DNA of 64,000 bases, from NCBI GenBank assembly GCA_024220505.1, contig JAKZZE010000012.1, forward strand, positions 1,116,001 to 1,180,000, in the 5' to 3' direction. The notes under the pieces were generated by a model that worked only from the letters and a program-made list of their open reading frames with translations, searched no databases and was not told the DNA's origin. Each line of letters starts with the position of its first letter. Positions within the stretch are counted from its first letter, which is position 1. Both the position numbers and the translations under genes were made by a program. Of this stretch, positions 24,985 through 36,021 are shown one piece after another. Source of the DNA: Rhizopus arrhizus (Eukaryota > Mucoromycota > Mucoromycetes > Mucorales > Rhizopodaceae).

Positions 24985-25589
24985 ATGGGAACTCCTGAAG
25001 AAAACTTTGAAAAGGGCGTTGAATATCGATTAGCAGGAAATGAAGCTTTCAAAAAACAGGACTATAAGCAAGGTTCTTTATATAAATAGTTCTTGATTAC
25101 TTTTATTCACATTAAATAGCATTGACAAATTATTACAATTCGTTACTTTATTTAAAAGCAGTGGGTGGTCAAAAAGAAAAGGATAAATATAAACAAAGGT
25201 CAGAAGAACAACTTGTGATGATTTATAACAATATGACCGCAGTATTTGCAAAACAGGAACGTTGGGAACGTGTATTATTTTATGCAAAAAAGGCTGCTGA
25301 ATTAGATCCTGAAAATACAAAGACACAATTCAGAATGGGACAAGCTCAATTAAGGTTAGAGAATATTGAAGAAGCGAAATCTTTACTTGAAAAAGTATTG
25401 TCAAAGAATCCAGAAGGTAAAATAATTTTATATAAAATATATTACAATAGAATAACGACTCTATTAGATGGACTTGTAAAACAAGAATTAGCCAAGGTTG
25501 CTTTGGCTAATAAACAAAGAGAAGAAAAAGAGAAATTAATTTACAGAGCAATGATGACAAAGCTTGTTCAAGAAAAAGATGAAAAGTAA
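24985..25589 (+). CDS. TPR protein, TTC9-like
   Basis: Small tetratricopeptide co-chaperone-like protein of about 168 residues. Three exons; introns 25073-25119 and 25417-25467. TPR1 includes GVEYRLAGNEAFKKQDYKQ and ALTNYYNSLLYL. TPR2 is VMIYNNMTAVFAKQERWERV. TPR3 is AAELDPENTKTQFRMGQAQL and ENIEEAKSLLEKVLSKNP. The C-terminal helix is charged (NKQREEKEKLIYRAMMTKL). The insertion between the helices of TPR1-2 and the size suggest the TTC9 group; FKBP-type TPR domains are an alternative. The second intron is 51 nt, in frame and free of stops. Its stop is 7 bp from the convergent DUF202 gene. Confidence 0.8.
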
Positions 25590-25596
25590 TAAAAAG

Positions 25597-26113
25597 TTAG
25601 TCGATATTAACTAATGCAGTAACCATAACAAAGACTACAAAAAGCATGATAAGGATAGCTACAGAATATCCCAACCATCCTTGTCCAACCCAAAGTAATC
25701 TTTTTACAATTTGTTTTTGATTTCTAAAATAGTTGAATAAGGACACGATTAAACAAGTGAATCCGAGTGCAATAAATATAAATGCTACTATTTTTGCATT
25801 AGTTGAAACAGGTCCTTGTGTCCAAGGTAGTGAATAAGAAGGTGCAAAATTCTTTGTGGGAAGATCGATTAATGTCATGAATCCTGTATTTGTTGAGTAA
25901 GAATAAACAATCATTGATTAATTTACCTATGAGAGATAAAGTAGTACCAGTGCGTATCCAAGTAAGTAAATTTCTTTCATTTGCAAGATGGTCTCTTGGA
26001 TCTGGTCCATCTACAAAAGTATGAACTGAAACATCAAGATATTTAAAGAAACGTGAACACTTTTCGTCGTCGCATAAACCAAATTGTTTTGGTGCTTGAA
26101 TTCCTTCTTCCAT
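25597..26113 (-). CDS. DUF202 membrane protein (VTC1/YidH-like fold)
   Basis: Two exons; the intron lies at about 25928-25885. The N-terminal cytosolic part (MEEGIQAPKQFGLCDDEKC) precedes the DUF202 motif DHLANERNLLTWIRTGTTLSLIG. Three hydrophobic segments follow: about LSLIGFMTLI, then IVAFIFIALGFTCLIVSLF and SVAILIMLFVVFVMVTALV. This domain also forms the membrane part of the vacuolar polyphosphate (VTC) complex, but no SPX or polymerase domain is present here. A stand-alone vacuolar or ER membrane role is possible. Substrate unknown. Confidence 0.85.
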
Positions 26114-26240
26114 TTTATAAAAAAGAAAAGAAAAGAAAGAAAAAAAATGCCAGCAAACCAAAAATAGATAAATCGGACATAGAATAGAGAATTACATAAA
26201 CAATGAAAAAGGGGAATTTTGTCATATGAAAATGTATTAT

Positions 26241-26990
26241 TTACACTTGTTTTCTTTGAATACGTTTCGATAACGCATTTAAATAAGGATCTGCTTCGAT
26301 TATTTCTCTTTCTAAAGTAAAAATATGCTTGGATCCAGTGTTTTGCTGCCATACAAGTCCCTTTGTTGTTGACTTGTATTTTAATTGTGATAACCACATG
26401 TTTTCCTCTTTAAATCTACCCCAAAATGATATAGTCTCTAATCCAATAAATTTATCCTTCATCTCTTTTGGTCTCTTTCTTTCTCTTTCTACTTTCTTAA
26501 TATCATCGTATATTATCAATTTTGTAACATAGCCTCTTGTATAAAAATGAACAAATATTGCAGGTGAAATAGCAGATATTCCAGCTAATATAAAGTTATT
26601 CATCGTTTATCATTCCATCATTTTCAATCATCATCCCCCTTACCAAGTGCTACACTTAATATAGGTGCTTGTCCTGTACTTATTAAGCCCGGAACAGCAA
26701 TAATACCACAGATTCCAAAAAAGGATGCTGTCATCTTGTATCTTTTCATCGTTTCAGCAAATGGACCTAAACAGACGTTAGAAAATGAAAACATAAAGTG
26801 CTGTTTATATACCAATATAAACAAGTGTTCTTTGAACTTCATTTATATTATTCTTTGTATTCGAAGATTCTGCAATCAACTTGTTGCTAGTGAATTTTCC
26901 TGCTGCTTGTTTAGGAAGTGTTGAGTATTTCACAAGAATTTGAAGTTTTTTCAAATGTACATTGCTTCGTTTCAAACTGAGCAGCAGCAT
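26241..26990 (-). CDS. TMEM70/TMEM186-like mitochondrial membrane protein
   Basis: Three exons: about 26990-26812, about 26767-26646 and about 26583-26241. The basic N-terminus MLLLSLKRSNVHLKKLQIL looks like a mitochondrial targeting peptide. RTLVYIGPFAETMKRYKMTAS precedes two hydrophobic segments, FFGICGIIAVPGLI and AGISAISPAIFVHFY, a hairpin typical of the TMEM70/TMEM186 family of respiratory-complex assembly factors. The soluble C-terminal part contains GRFKEENMWLSQLKYK. The spliced join ILSVAL|AGISAIS is in frame. Family assignment is by layout and short motifs, so it is moderate. Confidence 0.65.
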
Positions 26991-27542
26991 TCTTTTTTTT
27001 TTTTTTTAAAAAAAAAAAGAAAAAGTTGGAATATGTTCATCAACAAGTGGCTTGAATCTTCAGTTCTATTTTATCACAGGGCAGTTCTGGGTTTCAATCA
27101 CCCTCCTTTCCCCCTTGTTTTCATTTCAGGACATCAGATTGGTGTATTTGTCAAATGTTTTAATGTAAAAGATCAAGAGAGACATTAACTAGACCAAATA
27201 CGATAAATAGGCTAGGGATATTGTATCAAAATGATGATGATGCGTTTATTTCTTTTTCTTTTTTTGTATAATTCTTTTATTTAATCTTTTTCTGTTAAGG
27301 AAAAAAAAAAAGCAAAAGGAGGACAAGCAGTGATTGGTGATAACAAATGGATTGTAATACTTGTTACTAAATTTATATATAAAACAAAAGATCTCCTTTA
27401 TGCTTATTGATCCAACCAATTCTTTTTTGGCGCGAATGACCAGTCTGTGGTTAGATTCGTTAATTGAAATATAATGAGTTTGATATCCGCGATATTGAAT
27501 TTATCTTGTTTTCTTCTTTTTCTTTTTTTGTCTCTCACTTTA
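26991..27542. promoter_or_regulatory. Divergent promoter, TMEM70-like / ML-domain gene
   Basis: 552 bp. A TATA-like TTATATATAAAAC lies near 27370, about 170 bp upstream of the ML-domain start. It has short T and A runs and no gene. Confidence 0.45.
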
Positions 27543-28219
27543 ATGAAGTTGCTTTTGTTTACATTTGTTTTTACAGCCATATTGGCTGGTGTCCAATGTT
27601 TACCTGGATTTTTTATGCAAGATGAAGTGGAAGCCTACATGGGTGACTCTACTAAATTAATTACTAAATGTGATAAACAGCCAGATTTATTGACGTAATA
27701 AATGAAGAAAGAAACAAGATGAAATATAACATGTATTTAATAGAATTGAATATATTCGATTGAATCCTGAAATCCCAGTTAAAGGAAAGAATCTTGAAAT
27801 TGACTTTAAAGGTCATTTATCAGAACAAGTACCTGAGGGTACTCAAGTCGAAATTGTTGTTAAACTTGGTTTGGTTCAGTTGCTTAGAAAGAAGTTTGAT
27901 TTCTGTGATAAAATTCAAGAAATTGACGAAAAATGTCCTATTCCCGAAGGTGAAGTTACTTTCCATAAAGAAGTTGAATTACCTAACCAAATTCGTAAGT
28001 TATATTTATATAATAATCATACCTTCTCATTCACACCCTTCTTTTCCTCTCACACTTTAAATGCAACAATAGCTCCTGTAAGTGAAAAGGATGATTTATG
28101 ATATTAACAAACTAATTATATCTTCATAGGGAAAATACACTGTCCGCGCTGAAATCGTCACTCCTGAGAACAAAAGAGTCACCTGTCTTGTTGGTACAAC
28201 TACTTTCCCCAGAAGATGA
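27543..28219 (+). CDS. NPC2: Secreted ML-domain lipid-binding protein (NPC2 / PG-PI transfer protein-like)
   Basis: Small secreted or vacuolar sterol/phospholipid carrier. Four exons (27543-27694, 27744-27994, 28073-28077, 28130-28219) sum to 498 nt, 165 residues. The signal peptide MKLLLFTFVFTAILAGVQC starts at the ATG at 27543. An upstream in-frame ATG at 27474 would put a second hydrophobic stretch ahead of it and is less likely. The ML domain includes LNPEIPVKGKNLEI, CDKIQEIDEKCPIPEGEVTF and GKYTVRAEIVTPENKRVTCL, with the paired cysteines expected. A 5-nt exon is needed to keep frame: ...NQI + PP + GKYTV. Without it the last exon is out of frame. Confidence 0.9.
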
Positions 28220-28462
28220 TTAAACAAGGAAGTTTTATTTTAATAAAGAGTTTTAATAGTTGAGCTTCTCAATTATTTACATCACAATACCTGCTGCTTT
28301 CTTTAATTATTCATAAAATTAAGCATACTTTCTATAAACATAACAAAACTTTAAAAGGACCCAAACGAAAATCTCAAACTGCTAAAAAGAGCCAAAGGTG
28401 GCTATTTATACCAAGAATGCAGAGGGAGCAAAAAAATAGATAATATATTGTACACTCTTTCC

Positions 28463-28595
28463 GGAAAGTAAATTCACCCAATGACGAAAACGAATTCAGG
28501 TTGTACGGAAAATGAACTCGCCCTGAAGGAAAATCAATTCACCTGATGACAGGAACAAAAATTCGTATTGTACGAAATATAAATTCGTCTTGGCT
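28463..28595 (+). repeat. Subterminal direct repeats in the arm (about 65-bp units)
   Basis: Two tandem diverged units start at 28463 and 28528. Both begin ggaaa-t-aattcacc, then gatgac/aatgac, then ttgtacg-aa. The mirror copies lie at the right end, about 34825-34957. They are possible transposase binding sites. Confidence 0.6.
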
Positions 28596-28752
28596 GACAA
28601 ATTATATGTCCTGTTGCCGAGATTATTTTGTAGGACAAGTCTTGATACCTTTGAATATAAAAGAGCACGGCTAGTGTTTGTCTGTGTTTTATTTCTTTTT
28701 CACAATTATATCACAAATCACAGATAATGAACATTCAATTCTTGTTTGAAAA

Positions 28753-30017
28753 ATGGGAAAGGATCTCTTGTCGACAAGTATGGCAGACCTAAACCAATGG
28801 ATTATATGGTTGATGAGAAACCCGTTTCGTCTTGAAATGTTGAGTTCTCATACACAATATTTAGCTCAACTGCCTCTGAAGAGCGAGAAAAGGATAGATG
28901 CGATGCAGGTAGAAAAGAAGGAAAAGCCTAAGGGTGAAGCGAAATTATACACGCTATTCTGATCAGGACAAAGTGAGGTTCTTCAAACTGTTGTTTGAGA
29001 GGTGTTTGAGTGCAGCCGCTGCTGCAAAACAACTTGGGATTCATGTTCGTACAGTACAAAAATGGGGCTGCGCAATACGAGAAAGATCCTGACACTATCT
29101 TTGAGAAAACAGAGAAAGACTAGCCGTCCACGTATTCTCCATGACGAACACAAAAGCGCTATTCTCGAGTGCATTGATGAGAATCCTTCCATCGTCCTAG
29201 ACAAAGTAATGAAGAAGTTAAAGCAAATGTTTACCGAATTAAAAGTATCTAAAACTACCTTGTTCGATTTTGTAAAAACAACATTGCAATTTATCTCTTA
29301 AGAAAGCTCGGCTTCAATCCATAGACCGGAATAGTGAAGAAAAGATTCAAGAGTGTTTGGATTAGGTTTGTAAATGGGAAAAAAAAAAACAGACTTGGAT
29401 TTTACGAGAAACTGTGTCTTTCTTGACGAATCTGCTTTCCATATTAACTTGAAACGTAGTATGGCGTGGTCAAAGAAAGGCGTACCAGCAGTGGCCACAG
29501 TTCCCAAAACACGAGCGACAACAATAATCATTTTGGGCGCGATTTCCCGCTGAAGGTCTAATTAAATGCAGCCTTAGACTTCCTCAGCTTTCATCTAATA
29601 AAAAGAGAAAGCGGAAAGATGGCGTTGGGAAAATGAGCAAAGGAACGGTTACGGGACACTATATCAGCTTTCTAAAGGCTAAGATGGATGAAATGGACCG
29701 GTATCCGCACATGAAAGGTCATTACCTCGTGATGGATAATGCTCCTATCCATACATCAGACAATATAGCCAAATACGTAGAATCTCACAGTTACCCGCTG
29801 CGTTTATTTGCCTCCATATTCTCCTGAGCTCAATCCAATCGAGCAATTCTGGTCAGTGGTCAAAAGCAAAGTGAAGCGTAATAAGTTTCTTGAGAAGGAA
29901 ACTTTGATGACCCGGATCAGTGAAGCTTCTGATAGCTTGAAACTAAGTGATTTTAAAGGGATTGTTAGACATTCTCATAAATGCTTGGACAAGTGTCGTA
30001 ATGGGCAAGCGCTCTGA
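28753..30017 (+). pseudogene. Tc1/IS630-like DDE transposase, left copy, frameshifted
   Basis: Begins MGKDLLSTSMADLNQW. After a frame change it carries a helix-turn-helix-like segment (RFFKLLFERCLSAAAAAKQLGIHVRTVQKW read across frames). Then come RPRILHDEHKSAILECIDENPS, the first catalytic block FLDESAFHINLKRSMAWSKKG, the second LVMDNAPIHTSDNIA, and LPPYSPELNPIEQFW with the third acidic residue. The D-to-E spacing is 34 once the last frame break is bridged (DD34E, Tc1/mariner superfamily). Breaks occur near 28950, 29063, 29120, 29290 and 29811; each is a one- or two-base shift or a stop. The copy is therefore non-functional as it stands, unless some breaks are unrecognised introns. Confidence 0.85.
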
Positions 30018-30221
30018 AGAAGCGTTTATTCTACGGAAGCAAGGGCGTTTGTGACAAAAAAAAAAAAAGCTTATTGAACTGAAATCACAGATTAAATGAG
30101 GGAGTGGATCCTCGAGGACAGGTAAAAAAAAAATGGGAAGGTTTTTTTTTTTCGTACTTATCTAACAAAATAGAATTGTTTGGAAAAATGCCGTAAGAGA
30201 GTGTAATTTTGAACGAGGAAA

Positions 30222-30254
<33 letters not shown>

Positions 30255-30790
30255 TAACTCTGGTCGGTTAATGTCATCCTCTATAAATCTATGCGAATAT
30301 ATTCAATGGCGGTAAGCATATTTTAGAGCTTCATTGAAATTGGTGCATTTTTTTCGAATTATAAATTATGCATGCCCTAAAATTCCTGATACGGAGAAAT
30401 CGGAAAAGATTGTCGCTTTTTTCAAAATATGATGGTGCTTCTTCTGCTTCAGATGGAGCATTCATTTTGTCGAGATGGCGGCAGCACAAGCACTGAATTG
30501 TCGCTGACTTGACATCAAGCTGGCATATGCAATTTTTTTTGACTTGCCATGCTGTATTATTTTTTTACAGTCAAATAAAATGAGACCAGAATAAAGCAAA
30601 ATGAAAACGAGTCAAGCTTGCAAAAATGATACTAGTCCATGGAAATGAGGCTGTCCCAAAAATAAGTATCCTCATAAGCATTTTTTAAAATGCCGCGTTG
30701 TATTAACCAATCAAACGCAACAAATAACCTGAAGTCGCTTATTTTTATTGGCTACAATATACATCTTCATAAGCATCTTTTTTGACTTGA

Positions 30791-32465
30791 AGCTGGTGTG
30801 AAAAGAAACATCCGGAAAGCGAAAGATCATTTGTTTGTTTCAAATAATGATGCTGATAAGACTGTATTCGTTTGCCCTTCCTGTCCCAACTATTTCTCGA
30901 AACTCGAAGAATTGAATTGCCATGTTCCTGAACATTTTGAAATGTAAGCCATTTTATTTCGTGTTCTTTGTCTTAATCTGAAAAGCTTTTGTTCTTTTGT
31001 TATTGTTTCTCAGACTCAGTAAAGATTCTGGTGCTGCGAGCGAACACAACAAGGATGAAGACGAAGCAGAAGATGTCGACGTGACCCTGCCTATTGACGA
31101 GCTTATGCTCAGCAAACCACCATTTCACTTCGAATCAGCAGCCATAACACACAATGAAACACGAACATATTCAGACGCGATGCTTTCCGCAATGGGTGCA
31201 ATGGATTTACCGGATGACGAAAAGCAGAAGGAATTGCTGATTGCAGAACTCGCCGATTTGCATCCAATGGCGATCTTTGATAAAAACGATAGGGAACACA
31301 ATATGCTTGGTCATTCCGCAACCATTTCTAGCCTCTTGACTTCACAATTTGGTTACCAGGCTCCAGCGTTCAAAGCAATGACACCGATGAAGCGCAGTCA
31401 TTTCCAAATGTTGGATGCATGCGACCAACGACCTGCTGCATCCATTTTATCCCATTTGATCACTAATAGCCATCTGACATGTATCTCTGCAACAGATTAT
31501 ACGGAAATGGATGAAAATACCGCCACCATATTGAACACTGATTGAACACGGCGTCCTGTGGATGCGTGTAATTTGTGCTCGTGCAATGGAGGGACTGATT
31601 CTTGTCAATAGGCGCGATGGCCTGCTTGTGAATTGTGCAGAAGTGTACAGTCGATATCCCACATTGGATGCTCATCATGAACAAACCAAGATCAAGCGCT
31701 ATCAATCCTTAAACACAACCTTGCCGCATCCAACTACGAAATACCCAAATGTGGAGCTGTTCATTGTCGAAAAAGATAACAGTCTCAAACTTGAACTTGA
31801 CACGAAAACCATGAATGTCCTCATTACATCATCCATCCGAATTGACAAAAATCAGCCCCCAGCTGTCGGTCCATCCAGCACAAATAGGTTCAGTGTCAAC
31901 AAAGATATCATCATCTTTATCCGACGATCGTTTATTGAATGGTATGGCGATCTGCGACAACAAGGATTCAACGATCTGTCCATCCGCGAATTATATCCAT
32001 TTGACGAGTACGTGCAATTACGACAAGTGCGGTCTAAGTTCCACAGAACTACCACTTATCTTCTTTCTCGATCATGTTCCATCTTCGCAAACGATCTGTG
32101 CTCGCGGCCTGTTACGATCTGGACATTTGCCGACCACAACACTGGTACGAACAAGGATTCAGATGCAGAAATAGCATCCCAGTTGTTTCGAGCAGTCGCG
32201 GCATCTGTTTGGGAACAAGGTGAAAACGCTATCCTTAGCCGATATTGTGTTAATGATCAACAACAACAAAAAGCAAGACAAACGGCAAAGTTTGGAATAT
32301 TATGGATGAGATTCTCAGGCTGTTCAATGACAGCTCAACCATTGACATCATTGGCAATGATCAACTCAATCGTCCTTTGACCAATTTGGCGAATGAAATA
32401 TCGCCCTCTCTCATCACTGCAAATGCCGAAGTGACGCGCACCATTTGTCAAATCTTCACCATGTG
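30791..32465 (+). pseudogene. Unrecognised core gene of the element (C2H2 finger + unknown domains), frameshifted
   Basis: Coding sequence unique to the core of the palindrome. The 5' part lacks an ATG and encodes one C2H2 finger, FVCPSCPNYFSKLEELNCH...H (about 30868-30935). A GT-AG intron (about 30948-31014) joins ...EHFE(I) to LSKDSGAASEHNKDEDEAED and about 175 residues ending near 31542. The frame then shifts near 31540 to EHGVLWMRVICARAMEGLI... and about 270 residues, and shifts again near 32290 to NIMDEILRLFNDSSTIDIIG...TICQIFTM, ending at 32465. I do not recognise the protein. Possible readings are a second, accessory transposition protein or a captured host gene fragment. Codon-like composition through all three frames argues for a once-intact protein of about 550 residues or more. 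Confidence 0.6.
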
Positions 32466-32640
32466 AATAAACAATTTTTCTCATGGAGCAGCGAATCAAA
32501 GTGGATATCATTATCAATAAAAAATGACGTATAAGTTTCTCCTATATGCGATGAACTTTGAATATTCATGTGTTCTGCCGTGGGATATAGTATAAGAGTT
32601 TCTGCAGACGTGTGAACACATTGCAGCCAAACTGTCAATG

Positions 32641-33163
32641 GATGCTTATGAAGATGTATATTGTAGCCAATAAAAATAAGCGACTTCAGGTTATTTGTTG
32701 CGTTTGATTGGTTAATACAACGCGGCATTTTAAAAAATGCTTATGAGGATACTTATTTTTGGGACAGCCTCATTTCCATGGACTAGTATCATTTTTGCAA
32801 GCTTGACTCGTTTTCATTTTGCTTTATTCTGGTCTCATTTTATTTGACTGTAAAAAAATAATACAGCATGGCAAGTCAAAAAAAATTGCATATGCCAGCT
32901 TGATGTCAAGTCAGCGACAATTCAGTGCTTGTGCTGCCGCCATCTCGACAAAATGAATGCTCCATCTGAAGCAGAAGAAGCACCATCATATTTTGAAAAA
33001 AGCGACAATCTTTTCCGATTTCTCCGTATCAGGAATTTTAGGGCATGCATAATTTATAATTCGAAAAAAATGCACCAATTTCAATGAAGCTCTAAAATAT
33101 GCTTACCGCCATTGAATATATTCGCATAGATTTATAGAGGATGACATTAACCGACCAGAGTTA

Positions 33164-33197
<34 letters not shown>

Positions 33198-34973
33198 TTT
33201 CCTCGTTCAAAATTACACTCTCTTACGGCATTTTTCCAAACAATTCTATTTTGTTAGATAAGTACGAAAAAAAAAAACCTTCCCATTTTTTTTTTACCTG
33301 TCCTCGAGGATCCACTCCCTCATTTAATCTGTGATTTCAGTTCAATAAGCTTTTTTTTTTTTTTGTCACAAACGCCCTTGCTTCCGTAGAATAAACGCTT
33401 CTTCAGAGCGCTTGCCCATTACGACACTTGTCCAAGCATTTATGAGAATGTCTAACAATCCCTTTAAAATCACTTAGTTTCAAGCTATCAGAAGCTTCAC
33501 TGATCCGGGTCATCAAAGTTTCCTTCTCAAGAAACTTATTACGCTTCACTTTGCTTTTGACCACTGACCAGAATTGCTCGATTGGATTGAGCTCAGGAGA
33601 ATATGGAGGCAAATAAACGCAGCGGGTAACTGTGAGATTCTACGTATTTGGCTATATTGTCTGATGTATGGATAGGAGCATTATCCATCACGAGGTAATG
33701 ACCTTTCATGTGCGGATACCGGTCCATTTCATCCATCTTAGCCTTTAGAAAGCTGATATAGTGTCCCGTAACCGTTCCTTTGCTCATTTTCCCAACGCCA
33801 TCTTTCCGCTTTCTCTTTTTATTAGATGAAAGCTGAGGAAGTCTAAGGCTGCATTTAATTAGACCTTCAGCGGGAAATCGCGCCCAAAATGATTATTGTT
33901 GTCGCTCGTGTTTTGGGAACTGTGGCCACTGCTGGTACGCCTTTCTTTGACCACGCCATACTACGTTTCAAGTTAATATGGAAAGCAGATTCGTCAAGAA
34001 AGACACAGTTTCTCGTAAAATCCAAGTCTGTTTTTTTTTTTCCCATTTACAAACCTAATCCAAACACTCTTGAATCTTTTCTTCACTATTCCGGTCTATG
34101 GATTGAAGCCGAGCTTTCTTAAGAGATAAATTGCAATGTTGTTTTTACAAAATCGAACAAGGTAGTTTTAGATACTTTTAATTCGGTAAACATTTGCTTT
34201 AACTTCTTCATTACTTTGTCTAGGACGATGGAAGGATTCTCATCAATGCACTCGAGAATAGCGCTTTTGTGTTCGTCATGGAGAATACGTGGACGGCTAG
34301 TCTTTCTCTGTTTTCTCAAAGATAGTGTCAGGATCTTTCTCGTATTGCGCAGCCCCATTTTTGTACTGTACGAACATGAATCCCAAGTTGTTTTGCAGCA
34401 GCGGCTGCACTCAAACACCTCTCAAACAACAGTTTGAAGAACCTCACTTTGTCCTGATCAGAATAGCGTGTATAATTTCGCTTCACCCTTAGGCTTTTCC
34501 TTCTTTTCTACCTGCATCGCATCTATCCTTTTCTCGCTCTTCAGAGGCAGTTGAGCTAAATATTGTGTATGAGAACTCAACATTTCAAGACGAAACGGGT
34601 TTCTCATCAACCATATAATCCATTGGTTTAGGTCTGCCATACTTGTCGACAAGAGATCCTTTCCCATTTTTCAAACAAGAATTGAATGTTCATTATCTGT
34701 GATTTGTGATATAATTGTGAAAAAGAAATAAAACACAGACAAACACTAGCCGTGCTCTTTTATATTCAAAGGTATCAAGACTTGTCCTACAAAATAATCT
34801 CGGCAACAGGACATATAATTTGTCAGCCAAGACGAATTTATATTTCGTACAATACGAATTTTTGTTCCTGTCATCAGGTGAATTGATTTTCCTTCAGGGC
34901 GAGTTCATTTTCCGTACAACCTGAATTCGTTTTCGTCATTGGGTGAATTTACTTTCCGGAAAGAGTGTACAAT
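32641..34973 (-). repeat. Right arm of the inverted repeat
   Basis: Reverse complement of 28447-30777. The inner boundary is where aagcatc|tttttt and gatgctt|atgaag stop pairing. Confidence 0.92.
33403..34667 (-). pseudogene. Tc1/IS630-like DDE transposase, right copy, frameshifted
   Basis: Mirror of the left copy. All open segments give the same peptides and break at the same places, including FLDESAFHIN, LVMDNAPIHTS and LNPIEQFWSVVKS. The damage therefore predates the duplication or has been homogenised between the arms. Confidence 0.85.
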
Positions 34974-36021
34974 CTGATTTCGGTACTTGAAAGTATGATG
35001 AAATCAAAAGTAAACTGTAAAAGTCTTGAATTTTTTTTTTTGTTTAAAATGTCTGAACATTTGTATAAAAGCATCAAGTGTAGTTTTATTGAATTTAAAG
35101 TAGAACATTTCTTATTTCATTATTTCATATGTTAGTAATGAAAAGTAAAGCGGCTGTTTTTCTCCTATTTGATTATTGTTATTCAGTTACCGTAGTCCTG
35201 GATTCTCTAACCGTGGCTTTGGGAATATCTCTAAACCGTGGCTTTGGGAATATCTCTAAACCGTGGCTTTGGGAATATCTCTAAACCGTGGCTTTGGGAA
35301 TATCTCTAAACCGCGGGTTATACTGGGAAACAGAGTTGACGGAATGGGGTAATTTAAAGATGCAAGCTTCGGTATAAGTGTTTCCGCTCTAGTTTCTGTT
35401 ACTAGAGTATATTTTTGAAAGCGTTACATCAAATAAAATTGATGGTTTTCCGGAAATAAATTAGCGATTGATGATCGTCGATCAACTTTTTTTTTTTTTA
35501 GTGAGCTTATTTGCTGTGTTTTTAATGAGCAATGTTTTACAATTTTATCTATATTAATGAATTGATTGTGTTCTCAACTGAGCTTTTTAATGTATTCTTC
35601 AGAAACAAAAGAAAAGCAATTTACTTTTGCCGATCATGTCGGGGTATTTTGCAAATGTTTTTCCTTTATTAAACAAGGTAGTAACTTTATTTGATCAACA
35701 TTATCAATAATATGTGTAGGTGCATATTTAAAAAGCGTTAAATTTTGATAGATGAACGGTAAAGATATATCTTGGATCATCGTTTCATTAGAGTTTTTAT
35801 TAAACAACCACGTTATTTTATTTTTATTTTATTTTACAAAAAAAGAGTAACTTTCCTTTCTGATCACTTCCGGGAAGCATCATTTCCAGATGTCCCGGAT
35901 GGTTTCAATTGCTCTAACTAAAAAGGGATATCGTGATCTAATAACTATAGGCAAGCCTCTGAGAATACTGTTGCTGTGGTTACTTTGAATAGTTTTTTAT
36001 GTATTAAGCAAGAAGCAATTT
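34974..36021. other. Intergenic between the element and the velvet gene
   Basis: 1.05 kb, AT-rich, holding a 25-bp minisatellite and the velvet 3' flank. No gene seen. Confidence 0.5.
35210..35309 (+). repeat. 25-bp minisatellite, four copies
   Basis: Four exact copies of accgtggctttgggaatatctctaa in 25-bp register, followed by a diverged start of a fifth (accgcggg). A degenerate copy precedes it at 35189-35209. Confidence 0.95.

Larger units (their letters stand above)
28447..30777 (+). repeat. Left arm of the inverted repeat
   Basis: Matches 32641-34973 in reverse complement. Coordinates of paired points sum to 63420 on the outer side and 63418 at the inner end. Confidence 0.92.
28447..34973. 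mobile_element. 6.5-kb inverted-repeat (foldback) DNA transposon-like element
   Basis: Two arms of about 2.33 kb (28447-30777 and 32641-34973) are reverse complements and enclose 1863 bp of unique core. The outer ends read attgTACACTCTTTCCGG, and its complement at the right, compatible with a TA target. Each arm contains a broken Tc1/IS630-like transposase reading inward from the outer end. The core carries a separate coding region. As far as compared, the arms differ only in two homopolymers (A13/T14 and T30/A31). This may be one foldback element, or two oppositely oriented insertions with captured DNA. Confidence 0.85.

Noticed and set aside
27474..27542. Upstream ATG as start of the ML-domain protein
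   Set aside because: It would place an extra hydrophobic stretch before a complete signal peptide that starts at 27543.
28220..28446. Possible extension of the left arm into the ML gene 3' flank
   Set aside because: Pairing with the right side stops at 28447/34973; beyond that the flanks are unrelated.
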